From NCBI GenBank assembly GCA_964564325.1, contig CAZMBD010000003.1:1-60123 (forward strand): a DNA stretch of 60,123 bases, given 5' to 3'. Below, piece by piece: positions 34,038 through 42,876 of this stretch. The translations under genes were made by a program, and so were the position numbers. This DNA comes from JAAZMA01 sp964564325. GTDB lineage: Bacteria; Bacillota; Clostridia; Tissierellales; Tepidimicrobiaceae. Each line of letters starts with the position of its first letter. Positions within the stretch are counted from its first letter, which is position 1. The notes beneath the pieces are model-generated. The model worked only from the letters and a program-made list of their open reading frames with translations, made no database searches and was not told where the DNA came from.

Positions 34038-35198
34038 ATGAAAGAAAAGGATAGTAGATACACCTATGTAATATTTGCCCTATTATGCCTAATAATTTTT
34101 AATATAGGTACTATCTTTATTAGTGCTAAAGGGGGAAAAGTGGAATTTGATGTAAAACCAGTTTTTAGTCAAGAAAAAATTAGCAAAGAAAAGGAAGATT
34201 TTTTTGTATTTTTATTTAGTAGAACTTCTTCTGCAATGAGTTTATATAATAAACAAGTATCAAATGGTATAAAATGGGAGGGACGTTTTTATAATGAAAA
34301 CCAATTAAGGGACAGGTTTAGAGATTTTTTCAAAGCTCAATTTCCTGCAATAATTCCTTTTGGGAAATCTAAAAAAGAAGATTTACAAGATCCAGATTAT
34401 GAAGATATGAAGGAAGTTTCCATAGTGGTAGAAGATTTTATTGTAATAGATAAATTAGATGAGTATGAGGATTTAATAACAATATCTGATTCAGAGGGAA
34501 ATATTTCATTTGAGAATTTACCAAAGCCTTTAAACATTAAGCCACTAAAAATAGACAAAGAAAAACCATATATATTAATATATCATACTCATGGTACCGA
34601 GGCTTATTCAAACCAAAAAACAAAATTACATCATACTACAGATAGAAACTATAATGTAACTACTATAGGGGAAAATGTGGCTAAAATTTTAGAGGGCAAA
34701 GGCCATAAGTTGGAGCATGTAACTACTTATCATGATATTCCATCTTATAATAAATCCTACTCTAGATCTCTAAATACTATAACGGAAAAATTGCAGGAAA
34801 ATAATAATTTTAAAATATTAATAGATATGCATAGAGATGGGATAGACTTAGATGATCCAAAGGTAATGAAAAATATAGATAAATATTATGAAAAATTTCA
34901 AACTAAAGTAAATGGAAAAGATGTGGCTACTTTTTATTTTGTAATAGGACCAGATTCTCCAAATAAAGAGGAAGTATTAAATTTTGCAAAATATTTTAAA
35001 GCCATTTCTGATATAATATATCCAGACTTGTGTACAGGTATCATGATAAAGCCTAGAGGAAAATACAATCAATTTCTTTCAGATCATGCTATATTAGTAG
35101 AAATGGGGTCAAACCTTAATACTATGGAAGAAGCCATGGAAACTAGTAAATTATTTGCAGAATTATTGGATATTGTAATACAAAATATAGTAGAATAG
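34038..35198 (+). CDS. spoIIP: Stage II sporulation protein P
   Basis: A 386-residue membrane-anchored N-acetylmuramoyl-L-alanine amidase/endopeptidase that dissolves septal peptidoglycan during engulfment with SpoIID and SpoIIM. One membrane segment near the N-terminus (about 9-27) is followed by the SpoIIP domain. The catalytic region has ILIYHTHGTEAY, ILIDMHRDG and the late ILVEMGSNLN segment. ATG at 34038 follows GGGGAG with seven-base spacing. The TTG at 34023 overlaps it. Confidence 0.95.
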   Translation: MKEKDSRYTYVIFALLCLIIFNIGTIFISAKGGKVEFDVKPVFSQEKISKEKEDFFVFLFSRTSSAMSLYNKQVSNGIKWEGRFYNENQLRDRFRDFFKAQFPAIIPFGKSKKEDLQDPDYEDMKEVSIVVEDFIVIDKLDEYEDLITISDSEGNISFENLPKPLNIKPLKIDKEKPYILIYHTHGTEAYSNQKTKLHHTTDRNYNVTTIGENVAKILEGKGHKLEHVTTYHDIPSYNKSYSRSLNTITEKLQENNNFKILIDMHRDGIDLDDPKVMKNIDKYYEKFQTKVNGKDVATFYFVIGPDSPNKEEVLNFAKYFKAISDIIYPDLCTGIMIKPRGKYNQFLSDHAILVEMGSNLNTMEEAMETSKLFAELLDIVIQNIVE

Positions 35199-35224
35199 AA
35201 CTGTTTTAAAAATTAAAAACATGA

Positions 35225-35230
35225 TATACT
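35225..35230 (+). promoter_or_regulatory. Extended -10 promoter for lepB
   Basis: TGATATACT (35222-35230) lies about 33 bases before the lepB start codon. No clear -35. Confidence 0.4.
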
Positions 35231-35262
35231 AATAATGTACTTTTGTATGAGGAGGATTAGTT

Positions 35263-35808
35263 ATGGATGAAGAAAATAATAAAGATGTAAAAAACGAAGC
35301 CGTGGAGTGGGTAAAGAGTATATTACTAGCTATAGTAATAGCAGTATTTATAAAAACTTTTATATTTAACACAACCTATGTATTGGGAAATTCCATGTAT
35401 CCGACATTACATGAGAAAGACAGATTGTTTTCAAATAGAATTTCGTTATATTTTTCAAGTCCTGATAGAGGAGATATAGTAGTATTAAAGGCACCAGATG
35501 TTGAGAATAAGGATTATATTAAAAGGGTAATTGGAATTTCTGGAGATACAGTGGCTATAATAGATGGTAAGGTTTATTTAAATGGGAATTTATTAGAAGA
35601 AGATTATATAGAGGAAGATGCTTATACAGATACCTATGGAGAAAACTACTGGGAAGTTCCAGAAGACCATGTTTTTGTTTTAGGAGATAATAGAGCCGAA
35701 GGTGCTAGTAAAGATAGCAGATATTTTGGATGTATACCTATTAAAAGTATAAAGGGAATTGCAAATTATAGATATTTTCCTTTTAACAATCGCTTTGGAA
35801 GAATTTAG
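35263..35808 (+). CDS. lepB: Signal peptidase I
   Basis: A 181-residue type I signal peptidase with a single N-terminal membrane anchor (about 20-35). The catalytic dyad is Ser44 in GNSMYPTL and Lys87 in DYIKRVIGISGD. The late FVLGDNRAEGASKDSRYFGCIP box is conserved. It cleaves signal peptides on the outer membrane face, including those of the secreted proteins in this window. AGGAGGA precedes the ATG. Confidence 0.96.
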   Translation: MDEENNKDVKNEAVEWVKSILLAIVIAVFIKTFIFNTTYVLGNSMYPTLHEKDRLFSNRISLYFSSPDRGDIVVLKAPDVENKDYIKRVIGISGDTVAIIDGKVYLNGNLLEEDYIEEDAYTDTYGENYWEVPEDHVFVLGDNRAEGASKDSRYFGCIPIKSIKGIANYRYFPFNNRFGRI

Positions 35809-35854
35809 CGAATAACATATAGGTTAATTGGAAATACTCTTCTAGGGTGATATC

Positions 35855-36103
35855 TTGGAAACTAGAACGGAGAGAAGAAAAAAAGAAAGACGACAAAATA
35901 AAATTAGAATTTGCAAATATATAATATTATTATCTACATTTGTTCTATTATATTTGGGAATAAAAGTAGTAAATGATAATATAATATATTTAGATTATTT
36001 TAAAAGCCCAATAATATTTAAGCTTAATTTAAAAAATAAAAAAATATATTTATTTGGAAAATCGTATCTTTTAGATTTTAAAATTTTTAAAAAAAGCTAT
36101 TAA
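35855..36103 (+). CDS. Hypothetical small membrane protein
   Basis: An 82-residue protein that I do not recognise. The basic N-terminus (TRTERRKKERRQNKIR) is followed by one membrane segment (about 23-40) and a basic tail of about 40 residues, presumably external. The start is TTG at 35855, with AGGGTGA upstream. It lies between lepB and a terminator and is probably the last gene of the lepB transcript. Confidence 0.6.
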   Translation: METRTERRKKERRQNKIRICKYIILLSTFVLLYLGIKVVNDNIIYLDYFKSPIIFKLNLKNKKIYLFGKSYLLDFKIFKKSY

Positions 36104-36127
36104 AAGGCCAGTTTTTACTGGTCTTTT
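36102..36127 (+). terminator. Intrinsic terminator before lepA
   Basis: AGGCCAGT and ACTGGTCT pair around a T-rich loop, with A and T runs on either side (36102-36127). Confidence 0.75.
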
Positions 36128-36129
36128 GT

Positions 36130-36158
36130 TTTACATTTAAGCCTATTTCTGGTATAAT
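36130..36158 (+). promoter_or_regulatory. Sigma-A promoter for lepA
   Basis: TTTACA (36130-36135), a 17-base spacer and TATAAT (36153-36158), 40 bases before the lepA start. Confidence 0.7.
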
Positions 36159-36198
36159 AAACTTTTAGAGTAATTGAAACTTCTGAAGGAGGAAGGTT

Positions 36199-38010
36199 AT
36201 GCAAGGTATAAGACAAAACAATATAAGAAATTTCTCTATCATTGCCCATATTGATCACGGTAAATCTACTCTCGCCGATCGACTAATTGAAAAAACTGGT
36301 TTACTTACATCTAGAGAAATGCAGGATCAAGTCTTAGACAGTATGGATTTAGAGAGGGAAAGAGGTATTACAATAAAATTAAAGAATATAAGACTTAATT
36401 ATAAGGCTAAGGATGGGGAAGAATATATTTTAAACCTTATAGATACTCCTGGCCATGTAGATTTCAATTATGAAGTTTCGAGAAGTTTAGCGGCTTGTGA
36501 AGGAGCACTACTCATAGTAGATGCAACTCAAGGTATAGAGGCTCAAACTTTGGCAAATGTTTATTTAGCCTTAGAACAGGATTTGGAGATCTTACCTATA
36601 ATTAACAAAATAGATTTACCATCTGCTAGACCTGATGAGGTGAAAAATGAAATAGAAGAAGTAATTGGCCTAGAAGCTAAAGATGCACCTACGATTTCAG
36701 CTAAAGCAGGATTAAATATAGAAGATGTATTAGAAGAAATAGTTACTAAAGTGCCAGCTCCTAGTGGAGATGTAGATGCACCTTTAAAAGCACTTATATT
36801 TGATTCTTATTATGATTCCTACAAAGGTGTAGTATCATATATTAGAGTATTTGAAGGAACAATAAAACCAGGTATGGAGATTAAAATGATGTCTACAAAC
36901 AAATCCTATGAAGTAACGGAAGTTGGGGTTAATACTTCTAAACAAATGCCAGTGGATAAATTAGAAGCAGGAGATGTAGGCTATGTATTAGGTAGTATTA
37001 AAAATGTGAAGGATGCTAGAGTAGGCGATACTATAACAGATAAAGAAAATCCAACAGACACTCCATTACCAGGTTATAAAAAGGTAGTGCCAATGGTATA
37101 CTGTGGGATTTATCCAGCAGAGGGGGAAGACTTTAATACAGTAAGAGATGCTTTAGAGAAATTACAGGTAAATGATGCTAGTCTTGTATTTGAACCAGAG
37201 ACTTCTGCTGCATTGGGTTTTGGATTTAGATGTGGATTTTTAGGATTACTTCATATGGAGATAGTACAAGAAAGATTAGAAAGGGAATTTGATTTAAATA
37301 TAATTACTACGGCACCATCTGTTATATATAAAGTAAAGAAAAAAGATGGGGAAATAATAGATATACAAAATCCTACTAATTTACCTGATGAAACTGAAAT
37401 AGAATATATGGAAGAACCTATTGTTTCTGCTTCTATTATGACTCCTACGGAATATGTAGGGGCTGTAATGGAACTTTGTCAAAATAGACGTGGAGAGTTT
37501 GTAAATATGGAGTATTTAGAGGAAACTAGAGTAACTATGCATTACGACATGCCCCTTAATGAGGTAATATATGATTTCTTTGATGCTTTAAAATCTAGGA
37601 CCCGTGGTTTTGCCTCCTTGGACTATGAACTAAAAGGCTATAAACAATCTAATTTAACTAAATTAGATATATTAATAAATGGAGAATTAGTAGATGCCTT
37701 TTCAATTATAGTACATGAAGACAAGGCATATGAAAGAGGTAGAACTATTGCGGAAAGATTAAAGGACGAAATACCAAGACATCAATTTGCAGTACCTATT
37801 CAAGCAGCAGTAGGGTCTAAAATAATTGCAAGAGAGACAGTACGAGCTCTTAGAAAAGATGTATTGGCTAAATGTTATGGTGGAGATGTTTCTAGGAAGA
37901 AAAAACTATTAGAAAAACAAAAAGAAGGTAAAAAACGAATGAGACAAATTGGTTCAGTAGAAGTTCCACAAGAAGCCTTTTTAGCGGTACTAAAATATGA
38001 TGAAAAATAA
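36199..38010 (+). CDS. lepA: Elongation factor 4 (LepA)
   Basis: A 603-residue translational GTPase that acts on ribosomes during initiation and back-translocation. AHIDHGKSTLADRL (G1), DTPGHVDF (G3) and NKIDLPSA (G4) define the G domain. The LepA-specific C-terminal domain ends VSRKKKLLEKQKEGKKRMRQ. Length and motifs are standard. The gene pair lepA-hemW ahead of hrcA is the usual Firmicute order. Confidence 0.97.
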   Translation: MQGIRQNNIRNFSIIAHIDHGKSTLADRLIEKTGLLTSREMQDQVLDSMDLERERGITIKLKNIRLNYKAKDGEEYILNLIDTPGHVDFNYEVSRSLAACEGALLIVDATQGIEAQTLANVYLALEQDLEILPIINKIDLPSARPDEVKNEIEEVIGLEAKDAPTISAKAGLNIEDVLEEIVTKVPAPSGDVDAPLKALIFDSYYDSYKGVVSYIRVFEGTIKPGMEIKMMSTNKSYEVTEVGVNTSKQMPVDKLEAGDVGYVLGSIKNVKDARVGDTITDKENPTDTPLPGYKKVVPMVYCGIYPAEGEDFNTVRDALEKLQVNDASLVFEPETSAALGFGFRCGFLGLLHMEIVQERLEREFDLNIITTAPSVIYKVKKKDGEIIDIQNPTNLPDETEIEYMEEPIVSASIMTPTEYVGAVMELCQNRRGEFVNMEYLEETRVTMHYDMPLNEVIYDFFDALKSRTRGFASLDYELKGYKQSNLTKLDILINGELVDAFSIIVHEDKAYERGRTIAERLKDEIPRHQFAVPIQAAVGSKIIARETVRALRKDVLAKCYGGDVSRKKKLLEKQKEGKKRMRQIGSVEVPQEAFLAVLKYDEK

Positions 38011-38034
38011 AAATGCACACGAATGTGTGCATTT
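38011..38034 (+). terminator. Hairpin between lepA and hemW
   Basis: AAATGCACAC (38011-38020) pairs with GTGTGCATTT (38025-38034) across GAAT, followed by a weak T stretch. It probably reduces but does not abolish read-through into hemW. Confidence 0.6.
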
Positions 38035-38058
38035 AATTTGCTAAAAGGAGAATTTAAA

Positions 38059-39192
38059 ATGAAAGATTTAGGTATATATATTCACATTCCTTTTTGTGTA
38101 AGTAAATGCTATTATTGTGATTTTATTTCTTTTCCAAATTTAAGCAGGGAAACAAATAAATATGTAGACTATCTCATAAAAGAGATGAAAATGTATAAAG
38201 AGTTATTGAAAGATTACAGAGTTTCCACTGTATTTATAGGTGGAGGGACTCCTTCTTATTTGGAGCCTATATATATTTATAAAATATTAGATTCCATATA
38301 TAAAAATTTCAGTGGAGAATTTGAGGAAATAACCATAGAGGCAAATCCAGGAACTTTAGATAGTGAAAAATTAAGAGTATATAAAGAATCTAGAATAAAT
38401 AGAATTAGCCTAGGAGTACAGAGTTTAGATGATAGACTGTTAAAAACTATAGGTAGAGCTCATAGTTCCAAGGATTTTTATAAATCTATAGAAAAAATAA
38501 GAAATACAGGTTTTAAAAATATAAATACAGATTTAATATTTGGCTTACCTAGTCAAAGTTTAAAAGATTGTGAGAAATCTTTAAGAGAAATTATAAGATT
38601 AAATATAGAACATATTTCATACTATTCTTTAATCTTAGAAGAAAATACATTAATGGATAAATGGTACAAAGAAGGAAAAATTATTTTGCCAGATGAAGAT
38701 TTAGAAAGAGAAATGTATTATCTTGGCAAGGATATTTTAAAAGCTAATGGCTATAAACATTATGAAATTTCAAATTTTGCAAAAGAAAATTATGAAAGTC
38801 AGCATAATTTAAAATATTGGGAACTAAAACCTTATATTGGATTTGGGATATCTAGCCATTCCAATTTGGATAATAAGAGATTTTGGAATTACAGTGATTT
38901 AAATAACTACTACAATAATATAAATAAGGGTAGGTTTCCAATCTCAGGAGAAGAATATATAGATAAGGAAATGGAAATGGCAGAATATTTAATAATGGGT
39001 CTTAGATTAATAGATGGTATAGATAAAAATAACTTTTTTGATAGATTTAATATTAAAATAGAAGATATGTATGGTAATGTATTAAATAAACATAAAAAAA
39101 ACGGTTTATTGTATATAGATGAAAATAATATTAGATTTACTGCAAAGGGTTTGGATTTATCAAATAAAGTTTATGTAGATATATTGCCATAA
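38059..39192 (+). CDS. hemW: Radical SAM heme chaperone HemW
   Basis: A 377-residue HemN-like radical SAM protein. The cluster cysteines are in IPFCVSKCYYCDF. GGGTPSYL and EANPGTL follow. It lacks features of true coproporphyrinogen dehydrogenase and matches HemW, which transfers heme to target proteins. ATG at 38059 is set by AAAGGAG. The in-frame start at 38023 lies in the terminator hairpin. The gene order lepA-hemW-hrcA supports the assignment. Confidence 0.92.
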   Translation: MKDLGIYIHIPFCVSKCYYCDFISFPNLSRETNKYVDYLIKEMKMYKELLKDYRVSTVFIGGGTPSYLEPIYIYKILDSIYKNFSGEFEEITIEANPGTLDSEKLRVYKESRINRISLGVQSLDDRLLKTIGRAHSSKDFYKSIEKIRNTGFKNINTDLIFGLPSQSLKDCEKSLREIIRLNIEHISYYSLILEENTLMDKWYKEGKIILPDEDLEREMYYLGKDILKANGYKHYEISNFAKENYESQHNLKYWELKPYIGFGISSHSNLDNKRFWNYSDLNNYYNNINKGRFPISGEEYIDKEMEMAEYLIMGLRLIDGIDKNNFFDRFNIKIEDMYGNVLNKHKKNGLLYIDENNIRFTAKGLDLSNKVYVDILP

Positions 39193-39214
39193 TAATATTA
39201 TTATTAAAAAGGTA

Positions 39215-39242
39215 TTGACAAAATACTTTGGTTTGTGATAAT
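39215..39242 (+). promoter_or_regulatory. Sigma-A promoter of the hrcA operon
   Basis: TTGACA (39215-39220), a 16-base spacer and GATAAT (39237-39242) with a TG extension. The CIRCE operator begins seven bases downstream. Confidence 0.8.
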
Positions 39243-39248
39243 TTAATG

Positions 39249-39275
39249 TTAGCACTCAAGACTAGCGAGTGCTAA
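39249..39275 (+). promoter_or_regulatory. CIRCE operator (HrcA binding site)
   Basis: A perfect CIRCE element: TTAGCACTC, nine bases, GAGTGCTAA. HrcA, the product of the gene it precedes, binds here and represses the operon until chaperone demand rises. Confidence 0.97.
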
Positions 39276-39309
39276 TAACCGTCCAAAATATAGATTTGAG
39301 GTGAAAAAT

Positions 39310-40353
39310 ATGTTGGATGATAGAAAGTTAAAAGTGCTTCATGCCATAATTAATTCATATATACTTTCGGCTGAGCCAATTGGTTCTAGAACCATATCGA
39401 AGGAGTATGATTTAGGAGTGTCTTCTGCTACAATTCGAAATGAAATGTCAGATTTAGAGGATTTAGGATACTTAAACAAGCCCCATACTTCCTCAGGTAG
39501 GGTGCCTTCAGATAAGGCCTATAGATTATATGTAAATCAATTGCTAAAGGCAGAGAGAACCAAAATAGATATGGCTAAAAAGCAAAACATTAAAAAAGCC
39601 TTAGCTAAAGAATCTAAAGAAATTGATCAATTAATTCAAAACTCTGCAAAGATATTATCAGCAATTACTTCTTATACTGCATTGGCATTGTCACCTCAAT
39701 TAAAAGAAAGTAAATTAAAACATATACAATTAATATCTATTGATGAAAGAGAAATACTTTTAATTATAGTATCAGATTCAGGAATGGTAAAAAACACAAT
39801 TTTCAAGATGGATAAAAAAATTCCAGAGAACCATCTAAATATTATTTCTAATTTTTTAAATAGTGAATTAAAAGGCCTTACTATTCAAGAAATTGGGAAA
39901 GTAATGGATAATGGAGTTTTTAGGGAAATGTATGAATTTAAAGAAATAATAGACAGTATAATCCCCATAATAGCTAAATCTCTAGAGGATACAGATGATG
40001 TGGAAGTGTATGCAGATGGGGTTACAAAGATTTTTGATTTCCCAGAGTATAAGGATTTAGACAAGGCAAAATCCTTTATATCATTTATGGAAGACAAGGA
40101 ATTATTAGTGGAAGTATTATTAAAGGAATCTCCAAATAATGGTATAGAAATAACCATAGGAGATGAAAATATTTATGATCCACTAAAAGAATGCAGTTTA
40201 ATTACTACAACCTATAAACTAGGGGATATGACTATAGGTAAAATTGGAGTTATTGGGCCAACCCGAATGGATTATTTTAGGGTAATAAGTGCAGTACGAA
40301 TGTTTTCAGTAAACTTAACGGAATTAATAGAGTTATTAGTAGGTAAACACTAG
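39310..40353 (+). CDS. hrcA: Heat-inducible transcription repressor HrcA
   Basis: A 347-residue repressor of class I heat-shock genes. The N-terminal winged helix (about 1-75) has LDDRKLKVLHAIINSYI and EPIGSRTISKEYDLGVSSATIRNEMSDLEDLGYL. A GAF-like dimerisation domain follows. The C-terminus has IGVIGPTRMDY. It is autoregulated through the CIRCE site 34 bases upstream. ATG at 39310 is preferred because the GTG at 39301 is inside the ribosome-binding site. A 12-bp hairpin overlaps the stop codon. Confidence 0.96.
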   Translation: MLDDRKLKVLHAIINSYILSAEPIGSRTISKEYDLGVSSATIRNEMSDLEDLGYLNKPHTSSGRVPSDKAYRLYVNQLLKAERTKIDMAKKQNIKKALAKESKEIDQLIQNSAKILSAITSYTALALSPQLKESKLKHIQLISIDEREILLIIVSDSGMVKNTIFKMDKKIPENHLNIISNFLNSELKGLTIQEIGKVMDNGVFREMYEFKEIIDSIIPIIAKSLEDTDDVEVYADGVTKIFDFPEYKDLDKAKSFISFMEDKELLVEVLLKESPNNGIEITIGDENIYDPLKECSLITTTYKLGDMTIGKIGVIGPTRMDYFRVISAVRMFSVNLTELIELLVGKH

Positions 40354-40375
40354 AGAGAGTTTACTCTCTCTAGTG
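40348..40375 (+). promoter_or_regulatory. Intra-operon hairpin at the hrcA-grpE junction
   Basis: A perfect 12-bp stem (40348-40359 with 40364-40375) spans the hrcA stop codon. There is no T run, so it is more likely an mRNA-processing or stability element, or an attenuator, than a full terminator. Confidence 0.55.
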
Positions 40376-40402
40376 AATTTAAATCAAGTAAGAGGTGATT
40401 AT

Positions 40403-40930
40403 ATGGAGAAAAAAGAAGAAATAGTGAATGAAGAAATTGAAGAGGATAAAGAACTAGAAAATTCAGATGAGAAAGTTGATGAAGAAATATCTCTCCAATT
40501 AGAGAAAAAAGATAAAGAAATAGCTGAACTAACTGATAGGCTATTAAGACTTCAAGCAGATTTTATAAATTATAAAAATCGAGTAGAAAAAGAGAAAGAA
40601 ACTATATTTTCTTATGCGACAGAAGATTTAATGAATCAGATTTTACCAATATTGGATAACTTCGAAAGAGCTATAGAAAATATAGATTTAGACAATGGTT
40701 TTCAACAAGGAGTAAAAATGATATATGATCAACTTCTAGAAACCTTAAACAATAATGGATTAAAAGAAATAGAATGTTTAGGTGAGTGTTTTGATCCAAA
40801 TTTCCACCATGCAGTTTTCATGGAGGAAGTAGAAAATTCAGAAGAAGGGACAATATTAGATGTGCTACAAAAAGGCTACATGTTAAAAGACAAAGTTATT
40901 AGGCCTAGTATGGTTAAAGTAGCTAAATAA
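40403..40930 (+). CDS. grpE: Nucleotide exchange factor GrpE
   Basis: A 175-residue DnaK co-chaperone. The acidic N-terminus and long coiled coil (about 40-85) lead to the beta domain. RLQADFINYKNRVEKE and DQLLETLNNNGLKEIECLGECFDPNFHHAVFMEE are conserved. ATG at 40403 follows AGAGGTGAT. The longer frame upstream overlaps the preceding hairpin. Confidence 0.96.
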   Translation: MEKKEEIVNEEIEEDKELENSDEKVDEEISLQLEKKDKEIAELTDRLLRLQADFINYKNRVEKEKETIFSYATEDLMNQILPILDNFERAIENIDLDNGFQQGVKMIYDQLLETLNNNGLKEIECLGECFDPNFHHAVFMEEVENSEEGTILDVLQKGYMLKDKVIRPSMVKVAK

Positions 40931-40963
40931 AACAATAATTAAAGATTTAAGGGAGGAATTCAA

Positions 40964-42787
40964 ATGGGAAAAATAATTGGAATTGATTTAGGAACTACAA
41001 ATTCATGTGTTGCCGTAATGGAAGGTGGAGAACCAATAATCATTCCTAATGTAGAAGGAAATAGAACTACACCATCAGTGGTAGCTTTTACTAAGGATGG
41101 AGAAAGATTAGCTGGTGAAACTGCTAAGAGACAGGCGATAACAAATCCAAATAGAACTATTTCCTCTATTAAAAGAGAAATGGGGAAAGATTACAAGAAA
41201 AATATAGATGGGAAAGATTATACACCTCAAGATATATCTGCAATGATATTGCAAAAACTTAAAATGGATGCAGAAAGTTACTTAGGGGAAACTATTACAG
41301 ATGCAGTAATTACAGTACCTGCATATTTTACTGATAGTCAAAGACAGGCAACTAAAGATGCTGGGAAAATTGCAGGATTAAATGTACTACGTATAATAAA
41401 TGAGCCAACTGCAGCATCTTTAGCTTATGGTATGGATAAAGATGAAGGTCAACATAAAATCATGGTATTTGACTTAGGTGGGGGAACATTTGATGTTTCC
41501 ATATTAGAATTAGGAGATGGAGTATTTGAAGTATTAGCTACTAGAGGAAATAACAATCTAGGTGGAGACGATTTTGACCAAGTATTAATGGATTACATTG
41601 CAGAAGAATTTAAAAAGGAAAACGGAGTAGATTTAAGAGAAGATAATATGAGTTTACAAAGACTAAAAGAGGCAGCTGAAAAGGCTAAAAAAGAACTATC
41701 TTCTACAATGTCTACTAATATTAATTTACCTTTTATTACTGCTACAGCTTCAGGTCCTTTGCATTTAAATATGGATATTACAAGGGCTAAATTTGAAGAA
41801 TTGACTAGTCACTTAGTAGAAAAAACACTAGAACCAATTAAACTAGCTATAAAAGATGCTGGAATAAAAGCTTCAGATATAGAAAAAGTAATATTAGTAG
41901 GGGGTTCTACTAGAATACCAGCAGTACAAGAGGCTGTAAAGAAATTAGTAGGTAAAGAACCACAAAAAGACATTAATCCAGATGAATGTGTAGCTATGGG
42001 TGCTGCAATTCAAGGTGGAGTATTAAGTGGAGAAGTAAAAGATTTATTGCTATTAGACGTAACACCATTATCCTTAGGTATTGAAACATTAGGAGGAGTA
42101 ACTACTAGATTGATAGAAAGAAATACTACAATACCTACTAAAAAATCTCAAATATTTACTACAGCAGCAGATGGCCAAACTTCTGTAGATATTCACGTAT
42201 TACAAGGTGAAAGACAAATGGCCCATGACAATATGACTTTAGGAAGATTCCAATTAACAGGAATACCACCAGCACCAAGAGGAATTCCACAAATAGAGGT
42301 AACTTTTGATATAGATGCTAATGGTATAGTAAATGTATCTGCTAAGGATTTAGGTACAGGAAAAGAACAAAAAATAACTATAACTGCATCTACGAATTTA
42401 AGTGATGACGAAATAGAGAAAAAGGTAAAAGAAGCTGAAAAATTTGCCGAAGAAGACAAGAAGAAAAAAGAAGAAATAGAAGTAAGAAACAATGGGGATT
42501 CCATGGTTTATCAAACTGAAAAACTTCTTAAGGAATTAGAAGGAAAGATATCAGAAGATGAAAAATCTAAAGTAGAGTCTAAATTAGAAGAATTGAAAAA
42601 AGCTCTAGAGGGAAATGATATGGAAGAAATCAAGATAAAAACTGAAGAATTAACTCAAGAATTCTATTCCATATCTCAAAAAATGTATGAGCAGGCAGCT
42701 GGGGAAGGATCTGATCCATCAGGAACTACTGAAGAAGATGATGATGTAGTAGATGCGGATTTTGAAGTAATGGATGATGATGAGTAA
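40964..42787 (+). CDS. dnaK: Chaperone protein DnaK
   Basis: A 607-residue Hsp70. The ATPase domain has GIDLGTTNSCVAVMEGG, FDLGGGTFDVSILE and VGGSTRIPAVQ. The peptide-binding domain begins LLLDVTPLSLGIETLGG. The C-terminal lid ends in the usual acidic tail (DADFEVMDDDE). GGGAGGA precedes the ATG. A strong terminator hairpin follows, so dnaK should be made in excess over dnaJ. Confidence 0.98.
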   Translation: MGKIIGIDLGTTNSCVAVMEGGEPIIIPNVEGNRTTPSVVAFTKDGERLAGETAKRQAITNPNRTISSIKREMGKDYKKNIDGKDYTPQDISAMILQKLKMDAESYLGETITDAVITVPAYFTDSQRQATKDAGKIAGLNVLRIINEPTAASLAYGMDKDEGQHKIMVFDLGGGTFDVSILELGDGVFEVLATRGNNNLGGDDFDQVLMDYIAEEFKKENGVDLREDNMSLQRLKEAAEKAKKELSSTMSTNINLPFITATASGPLHLNMDITRAKFEELTSHLVEKTLEPIKLAIKDAGIKASDIEKVILVGGSTRIPAVQEAVKKLVGKEPQKDINPDECVAMGAAIQGGVLSGEVKDLLLLDVTPLSLGIETLGGVTTRLIERNTTIPTKKSQIFTTAADGQTSVDIHVLQGERQMAHDNMTLGRFQLTGIPPAPRGIPQIEVTFDIDANGIVNVSAKDLGTGKEQKITITASTNLSDDEIEKKVKEAEKFAEEDKKKKEEIEVRNNGDSMVYQTEKLLKELEGKISEDEKSKVESKLEELKKALEGNDMEEIKIKTEELTQEFYSISQKMYEQAAGEGSDPSGTTEEDDDVVDADFEVMDDDE

Positions 42788-42799
42788 TATTTAAATTTT

Positions 42800-42834
42800 C
42801 AAAGCTAAATCCCTTGGATTTAGCTTTGATTTTT
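42800..42834 (+). terminator. Terminator between dnaK and dnaJ
   Basis: A perfect 13-bp stem (42800-42812 with 42816-42828), a three-base loop and a following ATTTTT. Confidence 0.8.
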
Positions 42835-42876
42835 GATAAAATTATTTAGTAGTTAATTTGAAAGTAGGTGTATAGT

